From Labrenzia sp. R4_2 (GTDB taxonomy: Bacteria; Pseudomonadota; Alphaproteobacteria; Rhizobiales; Stappiaceae), in contig NZ_JAGHRJ010000001.1 in assembly GCF_017743865.1 (NCBI RefSeq), forward strand, positions 558,001-622,000: DNA of 64,000 nt, given 5' to 3'. The notes beneath the pieces were generated by a model that saw nothing but the letters and a program-made list of their open reading frames with translations, did not search any database and was not told the origin of the DNA. A program made the position numbers and the translations under genes. Positions 1-8,364 of the stretch are shown here, in pieces (the stretch's first letter is position 1; each line of letters begins with the position of its first letter).

Positions 1-172
1 CGGCGGTCTTATTTGTTCGTTACTTTCGCAAGTAGATCAAAAAATTGTCCCTGCGCAAGGCTGACCACCGGCTTCCATCAATCATTTGCATGAACTCATC
101 ACAGGCTTTTGCTGGCGGTCAACGTTCCATTCCAGTACGTAGCTGGCAACACATGATCGAAGGACTGACACC

Positions 173-790
173 ATGGCCGACCGAGATACCTGCCTTGCCG
201 ATACGCTGGACGTTACCCGCAAGTTCAAGATTGCCGGGCACGTGGAAGGCGTTTTCGGTACCCCGGTGACGGAAGATTTTCAGACCGAACCGGTCGAGCG
301 CCTGGCCCTGACATTTGAGGGGGTGCCGGGGGATCGCCATGCCGGGTTCACCCGCAAGTCCGGGGGGCGCGAGCCATGGTATCCGCGCGGAACCGAAATG
401 TGCAACGAACGGCAGATCTCCATCCTGTCTTTGGAAGAACTGGCAATCATCGCTGAGCGCATGGAAATTCCCGAACTCAGGTCCGAATGGATTGGCGGCA
501 ACATCACGCTCTCCGGTATTCCCAATCTCTCGCTGATCCCGCCGCGCACACGTCTTGAATTTGAGGGCGGTGTGGTGATCCGGGTCGATGGTGACAACGC
601 CCCGTGCCGCTTTGCCGGATCGGCAATCGATCGCCAGTTCCCAGACCGCAGCGGTCTTGATCTTCTGTTCCCGCAAAAGGCCCGAAGGCTGCGGGGCTTG
701 GTCGGTTTTGTCGAAAAGCCGGGGACGATTGCAGCGGGGGCGGCGGTAACCGCGCACATTCCGGAGCAGTGGATTTATCCAAAGGCTTGA
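173..790 (+). CDS. MOSC domain-containing protein
   Basis: A 205-residue protein with the pattern of a MOSC (molybdenum cofactor sulfurase C-terminal) domain: a GDRHAG motif near residue 55, a central block starting EMCNERQISI, a GGNITLSGI strand pair, and a late NAPCRFAG segment holding the conserved cysteine. MOSC proteins are thought to carry sulfur or bind Moco-type cofactors; the substrate here is unknown. The ATG at 173 follows an AAGGA Shine-Dalgarno at about 8 bases. It stands alone, 59 bases before the RidA gene on the same strand, so the two may be co-transcribed. There is no N-terminal beta-barrel domain as in YcbX, so this is the short single-domain form. Confidence 0.88.
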   Translation: MADRDTCLADTLDVTRKFKIAGHVEGVFGTPVTEDFQTEPVERLALTFEGVPGDRHAGFTRKSGGREPWYPRGTEMCNERQISILSLEELAIIAERMEIPELRSEWIGGNITLSGIPNLSLIPPRTRLEFEGGVVIRVDGDNAPCRFAGSAIDRQFPDRSGLDLLFPQKARRLRGLVGFVEKPGTIAAGAAVTAHIPEQWIYPKA

Positions 791-849
791 GTCTCGGTTG
801 GCAATCCGCTTGTCTTCTCATTCCAGCCAATAATCAGGGAAGATAAGCC

Positions 850-1242
850 GTGCTGCCAATTCATCACATGATCGACCAAGGCCCGCGCCCGGTTGCGCCG
901 TTCTCGCATGCCGTGGAAGCCGACGGCTGGGTCTTTGTGACCGGTCAGATGCCAACCGATCCAGATGCCCCGGATGCGCCCTTGCCGGCTGGCATTGAGG
1001 CACAGACCGCGCGCGTGATGGACAATCTGAAGATCGTGTTGGCGGGGCTCGGACTGGGATTGGAAAATGTGACCTTCGCCCGGGTCTATCTGAGCGAATT
1101 CGAACGCGATTATGCACAGATGAACGAAACGTACCGCTCCTACTTCGAGGAGGGGAAGTTGCCGGGACGGACCTGCATCGGTGTAACCGCGCTTGCTGTC
1201 GGCGCGTTGGTGGAGATCGACCTGGTCGTGCGTCGTCCGTGA
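850..1242 (+). CDS. RidA family protein (enamine/imine deaminase-like)
   Basis: A 130-residue protein of the RidA/YjgF/UK114 family, which forms trimers and hydrolyses reactive enamine/imine intermediates from PLP enzymes. Visible family features are GWVFVTGQM near residues 26-34, the long helix ending in MDNLKIVLAGLGLGLENV, the strand FARVYLSEFE, and the C-terminal block PGRTCIGVTALAVGALVEID, where RidA proteins normally carry the catalytic arginine (R in PGRTC). The start is a GTG at 850, preceded by AGGGA. It converges on the next gene with only six bases between the two stop codons. Family assignment is firm; the physiological substrate is unknown. Confidence 0.93.
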   Translation: MLPIHHMIDQGPRPVAPFSHAVEADGWVFVTGQMPTDPDAPDAPLPAGIEAQTARVMDNLKIVLAGLGLGLENVTFARVYLSEFERDYAQMNETYRSYFEEGKLPGRTCIGVTALAVGALVEIDLVVRRP

Positions 1243-1248
1243 GTCTTT

Positions 1249-2058
1249 TCAGGAGTTGATGTCGCCGGAGGCCGCTTCAGCATCGCGGCAGTCCGGCACC
1301 GCCGCATCGAACTTGGTCAGGAAACCCGGGTTGAGTTGAAGAAAGTCATTCGAAAAATAGACCGAAAGCGGTTTGTCCTGCTGAACCTCTGAGCGGATTT
1401 CGCTCAAAACTCCACGGGTGTCCAAAATGCTCTCCATAACCAGGTTGTTGGCGAGCACAGCGTCCACACGGCCGGCCAGCAGCATTTCCAGAAGGGCATT
1501 CGTGTCTCTGGGCGGAAAATCCGTTGTGCGATACCCGTTCCGGCGGAGCCACGTTTGCATGTTCGCGCCGAGAAAGCTTGACGTCAGCATGGACAAGCGA
1601 TTGGCTGGATCTTTCGGACTGAGGATTTGATCTTTGAGGAGATACCACGTCCATGTCTGCCGGGCGATGATCGCGCTGGCCGTTGCATAGGCATCGCGCC
1701 GAGCATTTTGGGACGCAGCAAAAAAGCCGTCCGCATACGCGTTTTGAACCTCCAGCTGCGCGCGTTTCCAAGGCAGCACATGGATTTCAAACGCGCGATC
1801 AATTGCATCGAGTGCGCAGGAAACGACACGAACCGCAGTCCCGTCAAAGCTTCCATCGGGCTGAACTGATCCGTACGGGGGAAGGTCGTGCGTCGTTAAA
1901 ATGACCGGTCCGGTTTCGGCTGCCGATGGCCGCGGCATGACGCTTGAAGCCACCGCGCTGGTGAGCGAAAGCACCAAGGCCGAAAGGCAAGCCCAGCAGA
2001 TCCTGGCTCGAGTCCGGTAAGATCGGAACACAAAGTTCCCCAACGTTCGAATCTCCAA
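1249..2058 (-). CDS. Orphan periplasmic solute-binding protein, family 3 (paralogue A)
   Basis: A secreted SBP_bac_3-type protein of about 269 residues. It has an N-terminal hydrophobic segment (about residues 20-38) after an arginine-rich start, then the ligand-domain opening ILTTHDLPPYGS and a VLPWKRAQLEV segment. The same PPY and PWKR landmarks recur in three other genes of this window. No permease or ATPase gene is adjacent, so it is not part of a recognisable ABC operon; it could be an orphan binding protein, a sensor-linked binder or an amino-acid-binding protein. The listed start is TTG; a GTG at 2031 after GGGGAAC is an equally good start and gives a cleaner signal peptide. Confidence 0.8.
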   Translation of the reverse strand: MEIRTLGNFVFRSYRTRARICWACLSALVLSLTSAVASSVMPRPSAAETGPVILTTHDLPPYGSVQPDGSFDGTAVRVVSCALDAIDRAFEIHVLPWKRAQLEVQNAYADGFFAASQNARRDAYATASAIIARQTWTWYLLKDQILSPKDPANRLSMLTSSFLGANMQTWLRRNGYRTTDFPPRDTNALLEMLLAGRVDAVLANNLVMESILDTRGVLSEIRSEVQQDKPLSVYFSNDFLQLNPGFLTKFDAAVPDCRDAEAASGDINS

Positions 2059-2165
2059 AAACCAAAGGATTTTTATCCTGATTGAACGTCAGAGTAAAAG
2101 GGGCGCTTGCATGTCAGGTTAACAAGCGGCGGCCTGTTCCGCACACCGCCTGTCAAAATCCGATG

Positions 2166-3506
2166 TTATTCGCCTTTTGAGCGGGTTTCGAACATCAGGC
2201 CCTTCGCAGACCTGTCCGGGAAGCCGTGCCAATAGGTGTGCTCCGGTTTGTCCGTGCCATCGTCATTGCGGGCAAAAACACCGTCTTCTGCGGTCTCGAC
2301 CAAGTCCAGATAGACAGCCTTGTCCGTGTCGTTCTTCAGATGGAGATCCATAAAGGCTGTCGCAAAGTGCTGCATGATGTTGTTCATCCGCACCGTGTCC
2401 CACACAGCATCTGCATAGTGTTCAAACGGCGCCCAGCCGAGTTCGTCGCTGAAGGGATAGGATTCCATCGGCGCGGGCATGGGCGCGGCCGCGTTATGAT
2501 TGGCGCTGATGAAGGTCAGAAGATGCCGGTCGGTTCCACTGCTTTCCTCCCAGATTTTGCGGATGCCGGTTTCATACTGGGAAACATCGTCCACGCTGCC
2601 GGCCACGTAAAGCGCGGGCACGCGCACACCGGAAAGGCCCTCAGCGTCCCAGAAATCCCGGTTTCTCCCCCATGGACCGATGGCGACAATCGCCTTGAGA
2701 CGCGGATCAATCAGCTTTTCATGCTCCGCGCTGCCAGCCTTGTGCATGCCCAAAAGCCCGTCCGGAGCGCCCCACTCATAACCGATGGATTTATCGGTTA
2801 CACCGCCGCCGGCAGAGATGATCGCGCCATAGCCGCCCATGGAGTAACCGATGAGACCGGTGCGGTTGGTATCGATCAGACCTGCCAGTGGCGAGTTTTC
2901 GTCCTTGGAAAGCCGGTTCATCTCATTCAGCACGAACATCTGATCGAGCGGACGGTTCACCAGCGTGGATCCAAAGGCCGCCTTGTCATGATAAAGGCTG
3001 TCGGTGTGGTCGATGGAGACCGCGACATACCCTTTGGTGGCCAGATTTTCCGCCAGATGGCTCATCAGGAACCGGTTGCCCGGATAACCGTGTGAAATCA
3101 GTACAAGCGGGTACGGGGCAGAGGTTTTGGCAGGTGTAGCATCCGGTTTTGAGAGCCCGTGAATGTCGGCCTCGCGCTGTCCGTCCCGAAGGATGACCCG
3201 CATTGGTTCGGGGGCATCATGCGCTTCAGCCGGATAAAAGACTTCCACCGTCAACGGGCGGTCATAGCGCTCCGGCGTTTCATCTGCCGCAATCCGGACG
3301 ATGTCATACTGGTCCGGATTGGTGAGCTGTAGCGTCATCCGCCCGACCTCATACGCGCCGTGAGCTGCAAGCTCCGGCGCATCGGGGCGGACGAGATCGA
3401 TTCTGTTTTCAGACATGGCTTCAGCCGAAACAAGACTTGAGAGAGTGGCGGCAACCAAAAGGGATTTTGGGGACAATCGGGGCACGGCGTTGGGTCTCCG
3501 GAGCAT
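2166..3506 (-). CDS. Secreted alpha/beta hydrolase, PAF-acetylhydrolase/dienelactone hydrolase-like
   Basis: A 446-residue protein with an N-terminal signal-like segment (residues 1-30), then an alpha/beta hydrolase. Landmarks are LVLISHGYPGNRF (oxyanion-side HG), YVAVSIDHTDS, and the nucleophile elbow GYSMGGYGA, matching GxSxG. The late SANHNAAAP segment may supply the catalytic histidine. Similar proteins are annotated as alpha/beta hydrolases related to platelet-activating-factor acetylhydrolase or dienelactone hydrolase. Substrate is unknown. It is a single gene on the minus strand; about 210 bases upstream separate it from the next plus-strand gene. Confidence 0.85.
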   Translation of the reverse strand: MLRRPNAVPRLSPKSLLVAATLSSLVSAEAMSENRIDLVRPDAPELAAHGAYEVGRMTLQLTNPDQYDIVRIAADETPERYDRPLTVEVFYPAEAHDAPEPMRVILRDGQREADIHGLSKPDATPAKTSAPYPLVLISHGYPGNRFLMSHLAENLATKGYVAVSIDHTDSLYHDKAAFGSTLVNRPLDQMFVLNEMNRLSKDENSPLAGLIDTNRTGLIGYSMGGYGAIISAGGGVTDKSIGYEWGAPDGLLGMHKAGSAEHEKLIDPRLKAIVAIGPWGRNRDFWDAEGLSGVRVPALYVAGSVDDVSQYETGIRKIWEESSGTDRHLLTFISANHNAAAPMPAPMESYPFSDELGWAPFEHYADAVWDTVRMNNIMQHFATAFMDLHLKNDTDKAVYLDLVETAEDGVFARNDDGTDKPEHTYWHGFPDRSAKGLMFETRSKGE

Positions 3507-3719
3507 CGTAATAACTTACAATCTGCAACTTAAAGCCCAACCTATGAATGGCAAGGGTCATCAGCGTGCTGATAGTTCGCAGGCGATAAAAATTAGGGCA
3601 AGGAGAGACATCGAATCTGCCAGAATGCCGCAGCCAACGGGCGTTTTGTCACAGTGCGGGATCCATTCTCCGATCTTACGTGGAACCACGTACATGGTGT
3701 CAAAAAAGGGTCTGATCGC

Positions 3720-3962
3720 GTGTCTGCAAAAACTGCCGAACAAGAGCTGCTTATCATCCGCCTACTGTTGATCATTCCGGTGCTGAACTGGTTTGTGAAG
3801 GACGCGATGTATGGTGAGGACGATGCCAAATACTGGTTCGTCGGAAACCTGGCGATGGTTTGGGCCGTCTGTATCTTTCTGTTCGGCTATCCCGCGATCA
3901 TTCTCCCGGCACTGGCGATGGTTCCAATGGCGTTCCTCTGGATACTCGACGTTTGCCGGTAG
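3720..3962 (+). CDS. Small integral membrane protein of unknown function
   Basis: An 80-residue protein with hydrophobic segments at about residues 10-24 and 40-75 (AMVWAVCIFLFGYPAIILPA and onward), so two or three membrane helices. The start chosen is GTG at 3720, which follows AAAAAAGGG at a suitable distance; an ATG at 3654 in the same frame would add 22 hydrophilic residues with no visible ribosome-binding site. It stops three bases before the convergent DUF2293 gene. I do not recognise a family. Confidence 0.55.
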   Translation: MSAKTAEQELLIIRLLLIIPVLNWFVKDAMYGEDDAKYWFVGNLAMVWAVCIFLFGYPAIILPALAMVPMAFLWILDVCR

Positions 3963-3965
3963 GAG

Positions 3966-4283
3966 CTACGCCTCGTCGTCCGCTTCCGCAGAGACCCGCT
4001 TCTGACTTCCCCAAGTCTCAAGCACGTCGTTCATGGCATCCAGTACGAAAAACCGGGCGGAGTCCCGGTCATATCCGTCATCGAGCAAGGCGTCATAGTC
4101 CGTGTGCTCATGACGGATGCGGCTGGTGGCCGCTTGCCACACGGCAATGGACGGCGGCAAGTGGCGCAGATGACCGGCAAGGGCGCCCTCAAGAATCGCT
4201 TCCGCATCCGCCATCGGCACACGTGGCAGTAATAAGCGCAGTGCCTTGCGCATGTCCTTCTGTCGTTTTGTCCCGGCCACCAT
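3966..4283 (-). CDS. DUF2293 domain-containing protein
   Basis: A 105-residue soluble protein. The segment RIRHEHTDYDALLDDGYDRD and the following ARFFVLDAMNDVLETWG match the pattern I know for DUF2293 proteins of alphaproteobacteria. The N-terminus is basic (KRQKDMRKALRLLLPRVP) and the C-terminus acidic. Function is unknown. The gene is divergent from the Fe-S-type regulator at 4391, with a 107-base shared upstream region. That region contains an AGATAA/TTATCT dyad at 4341-4365. Confidence 0.75.
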   Translation of the reverse strand: MVAGTKRQKDMRKALRLLLPRVPMADAEAILEGALAGHLRHLPPSIAVWQAATSRIRHEHTDYDALLDDGYDRDSARFFVLDAMNDVLETWGSQKRVSAEADDEA

Positions 4284-4340
4284 GCATGTCCGGTAGCACG
4301 TTTGGCCAAATACGAAAACGTGCGGTCCGGTTTGAAAGTT

Positions 4341-4381
4341 AGATAAGAGATCCTTTTCTTTATCTGAGTGCTGACTATATT
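4341..4381. promoter_or_regulatory. Possible operator and -10 element in the DUF2293/regulator intergenic region
   Basis: AGATAA at 4341-4346 and TTATCT at 4360-4365 are inverted copies separated by 13 bases. A TATATT at 4376-4381 lies only nine bases before the regulator ATG at 4391. This would fit a very short leader or leaderless transcript, with the dyad at the promoter as an autoregulatory site. The assignment is inference from sequence only. Confidence 0.3.
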
Positions 4382-4390
4382 CATGCCATC

Positions 4391-5017
4391 ATGTCAGACC
4401 GCACCCGCATAAGACTATTGAATGCATTGAAAGCTGCCGGACCCCAAACGGCAGCAGAGCTTGCCGAGGAACTCAACGTCACATCCGTTGCAGTCCGCCA
4501 GCATCTAGACGGCTTGCTGGAGGTGGAACTTGTTGAATTTGAGGACCTGAAAGGCTCGGTCGGCCGCCCGAAACGGGTCTGGTCCTTGAGTGCAAAAGGC
4601 CACGGCCAGTTCCCCGACAATCACTCAGCCCTAGTTTCGGGGCTTCTGTCCGGGGTGACCGACATATATGGCCCGGATGGTCTGGAAAAGCTCATCGCCC
4701 ACCGCGAAGACCAGAGCCGCAAACTCTATTCCGAGGTGCTCGGACAAAAGTCAGACTTTGAGGGAAAAGTTGCCGCACTTGCCGATCTGCGGAGCAAGGA
4801 AGGTTACATGGCCGAGGTGCAGCGGGATGGCGATGCGTTTCTGTTGATCGAAAACCACTGTTCGATCTGCGCAGCGGCAACAGCCTGCCAGGAATTCTGC
4901 CGGTCAGAGCTCAATCTGTTTCAATCGATCCTTGGAGACGGCGTTCACGTCGAGCGCCAAGAACATCTCCTCTCCGGCGGCCGCCGCTGTGTCTACCGGA
5001 TTGCGGCTGCGTCCTGA
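4391..5017 (+). CDS. SufR-type HTH transcriptional regulator with C-terminal cysteine cluster
   Basis: A 208-residue regulator of the COG2345/SufR group. Residues 5-65 form a winged helix-turn-helix (AELAEELNVTSVAVRQHLDGL) with the typical GRPKRVWSLSAKG wing. The C-terminal half carries four cysteines, C157, C160, C166 and C170 (NHCSICAAATACQEFCRSEL), arranged as an Fe-S cluster ligand set. SufR proteins sense Fe-S status and repress suf genes. No suf genes lie in this window, so a different regulon is possible. It ends 13 bases before the convergent GGDEF-EAL gene. Confidence 0.85.
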   Translation: MSDRTRIRLLNALKAAGPQTAAELAEELNVTSVAVRQHLDGLLEVELVEFEDLKGSVGRPKRVWSLSAKGHGQFPDNHSALVSGLLSGVTDIYGPDGLEKLIAHREDQSRKLYSEVLGQKSDFEGKVAALADLRSKEGYMAEVQRDGDAFLLIENHCSICAAATACQEFCRSELNLFQSILGDGVHVERQEHLLSGGRRCVYRIAAAS

Positions 5018-5030
5018 GGTTTTGCCGAGG

Positions 5031-7097
5031 CTAGTTTGCGCTGGAGCGCAGCAGATCGTTGTGTTCGGCGCTGATTATTGGAAGGCCGGCGATCGTGCCA
5101 GTCTCGTCAATGCTTTGCTTGATGTCGGCAAAGGGCTTCGGCGGGCAGAAATGATAGCCTTGAGCGAACCGGCACTGCAGCTGTTGAAGCGCTTCGGCCT
5201 GTCCCGCATCCTCAACACCCTCGGCAACGCAGGTGATCTGCATGGACCGGCAGAGGTTCAGAATGGATGCTACAACACCGCCTGTCATTGGATCATCAAG
5301 ACACGCAACGAAGCTGCGATCGATCTTGACGCAATCGATCGGCAGGCGGTGCAGATATCCAAGGCTTGAATATCCGGTGCCGAAGTCGTCAAGAGCCAAC
5401 CGGCACCCGGCATCCCGCAAGCGCTTCAAGCACGCTTCCGCCGCCTCGTAACTTCCAATGACCGAGGTCTCGGTGATCTCGAACGTGATCCGTGTCGGAT
5501 CTACTTTGCGCTCCGCGATGATATCCAGCAGTTTGGATACCGTTTCATGGGACGTGATGTCATGCGCTGACAAATTGAAGGACATGCGCAGCGTATCAGG
5601 CAGCGCTTCGATCTGCCTGATCGCCATGCAAAAGAGCTGGATGGTCAGCCTTTGGATCTGACCGGTTCGTTCGGCCACCTGAATGAAGACGTCTGGCGGG
5701 ATGCGGCCAAGTTCCGGGCTGTTCCAGCGCGCAAGGGCCTCAAAGCCGATGATGGTCTGTTTCGAAAGCGCGACGAAGGGCTGGAAGTGGACCTCGAACT
5801 CGGCTGCAATATCGGCACATTGCAGAGCACTTTCGATGGCCCGTTCCGACCGGATGCGGGCTTCGTGATCAGCCGAATAGACGGTGACCGAACCGCGGGC
5901 CGTTGTTTTGGAATTGTAAAGTGCGTAGTCGGAGCGGTCGAACAGCATATGGGTCGTTGTGCCGGCATCCGGATAAAACGCGATGCCGCAAGAGGCTCCA
6001 ATTGCAACGGAAATCTCGCCAATCTTGAACGGCTGTTGCAGGCTCTCACACAGCGCCTTTGCAACATCGGCGGCTGTTTCCGGCGGTCCAAGATATAGAA
6101 GACCGAATTCATCTCCGCCCAGCCGGCTGATCTCCAGATCCTGTACCCCAAGCGCTTCCATGCGGTCGCCAACGGCCATGAGCAGCTGGTCGCCGACCTG
6201 GTGTCCATAAGTGTCGTTGACCGGCTTGAATTGATCCAAGTCGATCACGCCGACGGCAAAGACGGCATCGGTTCCGGCAACGCTCTCGATCTGGCGGTCG
6301 AGCCGGTTGAAGAAATACCGGCGGTTGGGCAAGTTGGTCAGGAAGTCGGTCTGGGAGAGCCGCTCGTTCTCCGCATTGAGACGTTCCGTTTCCTGATGTT
6401 TGGCTGCCAGTTCGGATCGGGACTTGATCAGGTTTGAAAAGGCCTCGTAACCGTTGAGCAGCACTTTCAGAATAACCAGGCACACCAGAAAGATGTTCAT
6501 GGCAATCGCCGTATAAACGTCCTGGCCTTTACTCAGATAATAGACCAGATAAGGCGCCGTCACGATGAGCATCACCATGATCGCCGCTTGTGGCAAATGC
6601 ATCAGACAGAAAATACAGCCGATCACAGTGATCGCGATGAAAAGGGCAACGTGACCCTGCTCAATCGCAGTTCCGTAGCTTTCAAGGCTTAAGGACCATG
6701 TGATGTAGACAATCGAGACCATGCTTCCCAAAACAACGGTTTGCCGCAACTTGCGCACCGCCTGTTGCGGACCGAGTTCGATACCCCTGGACCGGACCCA
6801 GGAGAGCAGCCTGAATGTTGTTAAAATCAGCATCGGTATGAGAACACCGATTGTCACATAACCGGGGGCAACGTCGCGGTGCGTGTACGCAACGGCAATC
6901 GCGTTGACCATGAGCAAAAGATAGAGAAGCGGGATTTGGGAGTTCAGTTCCCGGCACTGGGCCTGCGCAAGTTCGGTGTCCCTGGGATCAATGATCATCC
7001 AACGGGCAAAGTCTTGAAGTTTTTTCGTTATCGCCCGCAATGCATCGAAATCCTTGTGCCTGAAAAACAGCTCAAAACGGTCTCTTAGTAAAAACAC
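5031..7097 (-). CDS. Membrane-bound GGDEF-EAL cyclic-di-GMP protein
   Basis: A 688-residue protein. Residues 55-215 hold about five or six membrane helices, followed by a coiled linker (residues 222-248). The GGDEF domain (about 248-410) has an intact GGDEF at 327-331. The inhibitory RxxD site is GVQD, so the arginine is missing. The EAL domain (about 425-675) keeps FEALARW (EAL at 453-455), FEITETSVI, DDFGTGYSSL and AEGVED, so both cyclase and phosphodiesterase residues look intact. Start is GTG at 7097. It is a single gene, convergent with the SufR-type regulator, and has no obvious periplasmic sensor domain. Confidence 0.92.
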   Translation of the reverse strand: MFLLRDRFELFFRHKDFDALRAITKKLQDFARWMIIDPRDTELAQAQCRELNSQIPLLYLLLMVNAIAVAYTHRDVAPGYVTIGVLIPMLILTTFRLLSWVRSRGIELGPQQAVRKLRQTVVLGSMVSIVYITWSLSLESYGTAIEQGHVALFIAITVIGCIFCLMHLPQAAIMVMLIVTAPYLVYYLSKGQDVYTAIAMNIFLVCLVILKVLLNGYEAFSNLIKSRSELAAKHQETERLNAENERLSQTDFLTNLPNRRYFFNRLDRQIESVAGTDAVFAVGVIDLDQFKPVNDTYGHQVGDQLLMAVGDRMEALGVQDLEISRLGGDEFGLLYLGPPETAADVAKALCESLQQPFKIGEISVAIGASCGIAFYPDAGTTTHMLFDRSDYALYNSKTTARGSVTVYSADHEARIRSERAIESALQCADIAAEFEVHFQPFVALSKQTIIGFEALARWNSPELGRIPPDVFIQVAERTGQIQRLTIQLFCMAIRQIEALPDTLRMSFNLSAHDITSHETVSKLLDIIAERKVDPTRITFEITETSVIGSYEAAEACLKRLRDAGCRLALDDFGTGYSSLGYLHRLPIDCVKIDRSFVACLDDPMTGGVVASILNLCRSMQITCVAEGVEDAGQAEALQQLQCRFAQGYHFCPPKPFADIKQSIDETGTIAGLPIISAEHNDLLRSSAN

Positions 7098-7425
7098 AGA
7101 GGACCACCGTTATTCAGAAATGATTGATATAACGTAACGGTATTGATTCGATTATGCTTGATGAAACTGGAACTTCAACGTCAAAGGTTCTTTCGGGAAG
7201 AAAAACTGTAAAAAGTACTTATAAGAACACAGATTTGAGTTTGTCAGGTTCTTAAGATTTTGTTGACCTTGTTGACATGCTGTTTCCCAAACATCGAAAA
7301 GGAACCTTCGCTCGCGTCAACGCCTTGCGCTGAAAAAATCTGCGGCATAGTCTTTTTAAATCAAATCGCTTTGCCTCAAGTCGTTGGTGCGGCATTCATT
7401 CATCAACCCGCCCAAGGACCCGGCA
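7098..7425. other. AT-rich intergenic region upstream of the cyo operon
   Basis: This 328-base stretch separates the divergent GGDEF-EAL gene and cyoA and must hold both promoters. It is AT-rich over 7110-7270 and contains two overlapping -35-like elements, TTGACC at 7262 and TTGACA at 7271. I found no perfect FNR-type box and no small gene. Confidence 0.4.
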
Positions 7426-8364
7426 ATGCCTGCGGGGGATGTTGGTGTGAGTGAATCTGGAACGCCTCTGCATTGGGTCCGGCAATTGGGAGCCGCGGCC
7501 GCCATCGCTTTCCTCGTTTCTGGGTGTGCGCTTTCGGAAGCCCCAATTCTCTATCCTCAAGGGCCAATCGCTCTTGCGCAGCGCGATCTTTTGTTCACGG
7601 CCTTCTGGCTGATGATGATCGTTGCCATCCCGGCCATCCTCCTCACGCTCTTGTTTGTCTACCGCTACCGGTCGCGGCATCACAGCACCGCGGCCTATAC
7701 GCCGGAGTGGGAGGGGTCCTGGAAAATCGAGGCCGTTGTCTGGCTTGTGCCGGCCGCAATTATCATTGTTCTCGGCACACTGGTCTGGCGCGACACGCAC
7801 AAGCTGGATCCTTACAAGGAGCTTGCCTCGGACAAGCCCGCCTTTGAAGTTCAGGCAATCGCGCTCGATTGGAAATGGCTCTTTGTCTATCCGGAGTTGG
7901 GTGTTGCCAGTATCAATGAGCTGGCCTTTCCGGCCGACCGGCCCCTGTCTATCAAAATCACCTCTGATACCGTGATGAACTCGCTGATGATCCCGGCGCT
8001 CGGCGGTCAGATCTATGCAATGGCGGGCATGCGGACGGAAATGAACCTGCTTGCCGATGGTCCGGGCACCTTCAAGGGCCGCAACACGATGTATTCCGGC
8101 GACGGTTTCTCAGACCAGCACTTTCTGGCGCATGCCCTGACGGAGGCGGACTTCAGCGCCTGGAAAGACAAGGTGACCGGTTCGCCGGATGCCCTTGATG
8201 CCAAGACCTATTTGGAAGTCGCCAAACAGAGCGTTGCCAATCCGGTTGCCTATTATTCAAGTGTTGAGCCGAACCTATTTGGCCTGATCCTGCGCAAATA
8301 CGCGCCGATTGTCGGCCCGCTGGAAAGCGAAGCTGCGGAACTGATTTGCCGGGGGGCTGCCTGA
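7426..8364 (+). CDS. cyoA: Cytochrome bo3-type ubiquinol oxidase subunit II
   Basis: A 312-residue lipoprotein subunit. A signal peptide ends in a lipobox, LVSG|C, with C34 as the lipidated residue. Two membrane helices follow at about 56-78 and 95-116, then a periplasmic cupredoxin domain. The CuA ligands are absent: the segment is [16 protein letters not shown] rather than a CxxxC motif, as expected for a quinol rather than a cytochrome c oxidase. The ATG at 7426 follows AAGGA at seven bases. Longer TTG/GTG starts at 7384 and 7387 lack a clear site. It overlaps cyoB by TGATG. Confidence 0.94.
   Translation: MPAGDVGVSESGTPLHWVRQLGAAAAIAFLVSGCALSEAPILYPQGPIALAQRDLLFTAFWLMMIVAIPAILLTLLFVYRYRSRHHSTAAYTPEWEGSWKIEAVVWLVPAAIIIVLGTLVWRDTHKLDPYKELASDKPAFEVQAIALDWKWLFVYPELGVASINELAFPADRPLSIKITSDTVMNSLMIPALGGQIYAMAGMRTEMNLLADGPGTFKGRNTMYSGDGFSDQHFLAHALTEADFSAWKDKVTGSPDALDAKTYLEVAKQSVANPVAYYSSVEPNLFGLILRKYAPIVGPLESEAAELICRGAA

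Noticed and set aside
119-757. Long minus-strand ORFs opposite the MOSC gene
   Set aside because: They are shadows of the plus-strand gene in GC-rich DNA, with atypical composition.
7098-7425. FNR-type box before cyoA
   Set aside because: Only half-sites (TTGAT) were seen; no correctly spaced second half.
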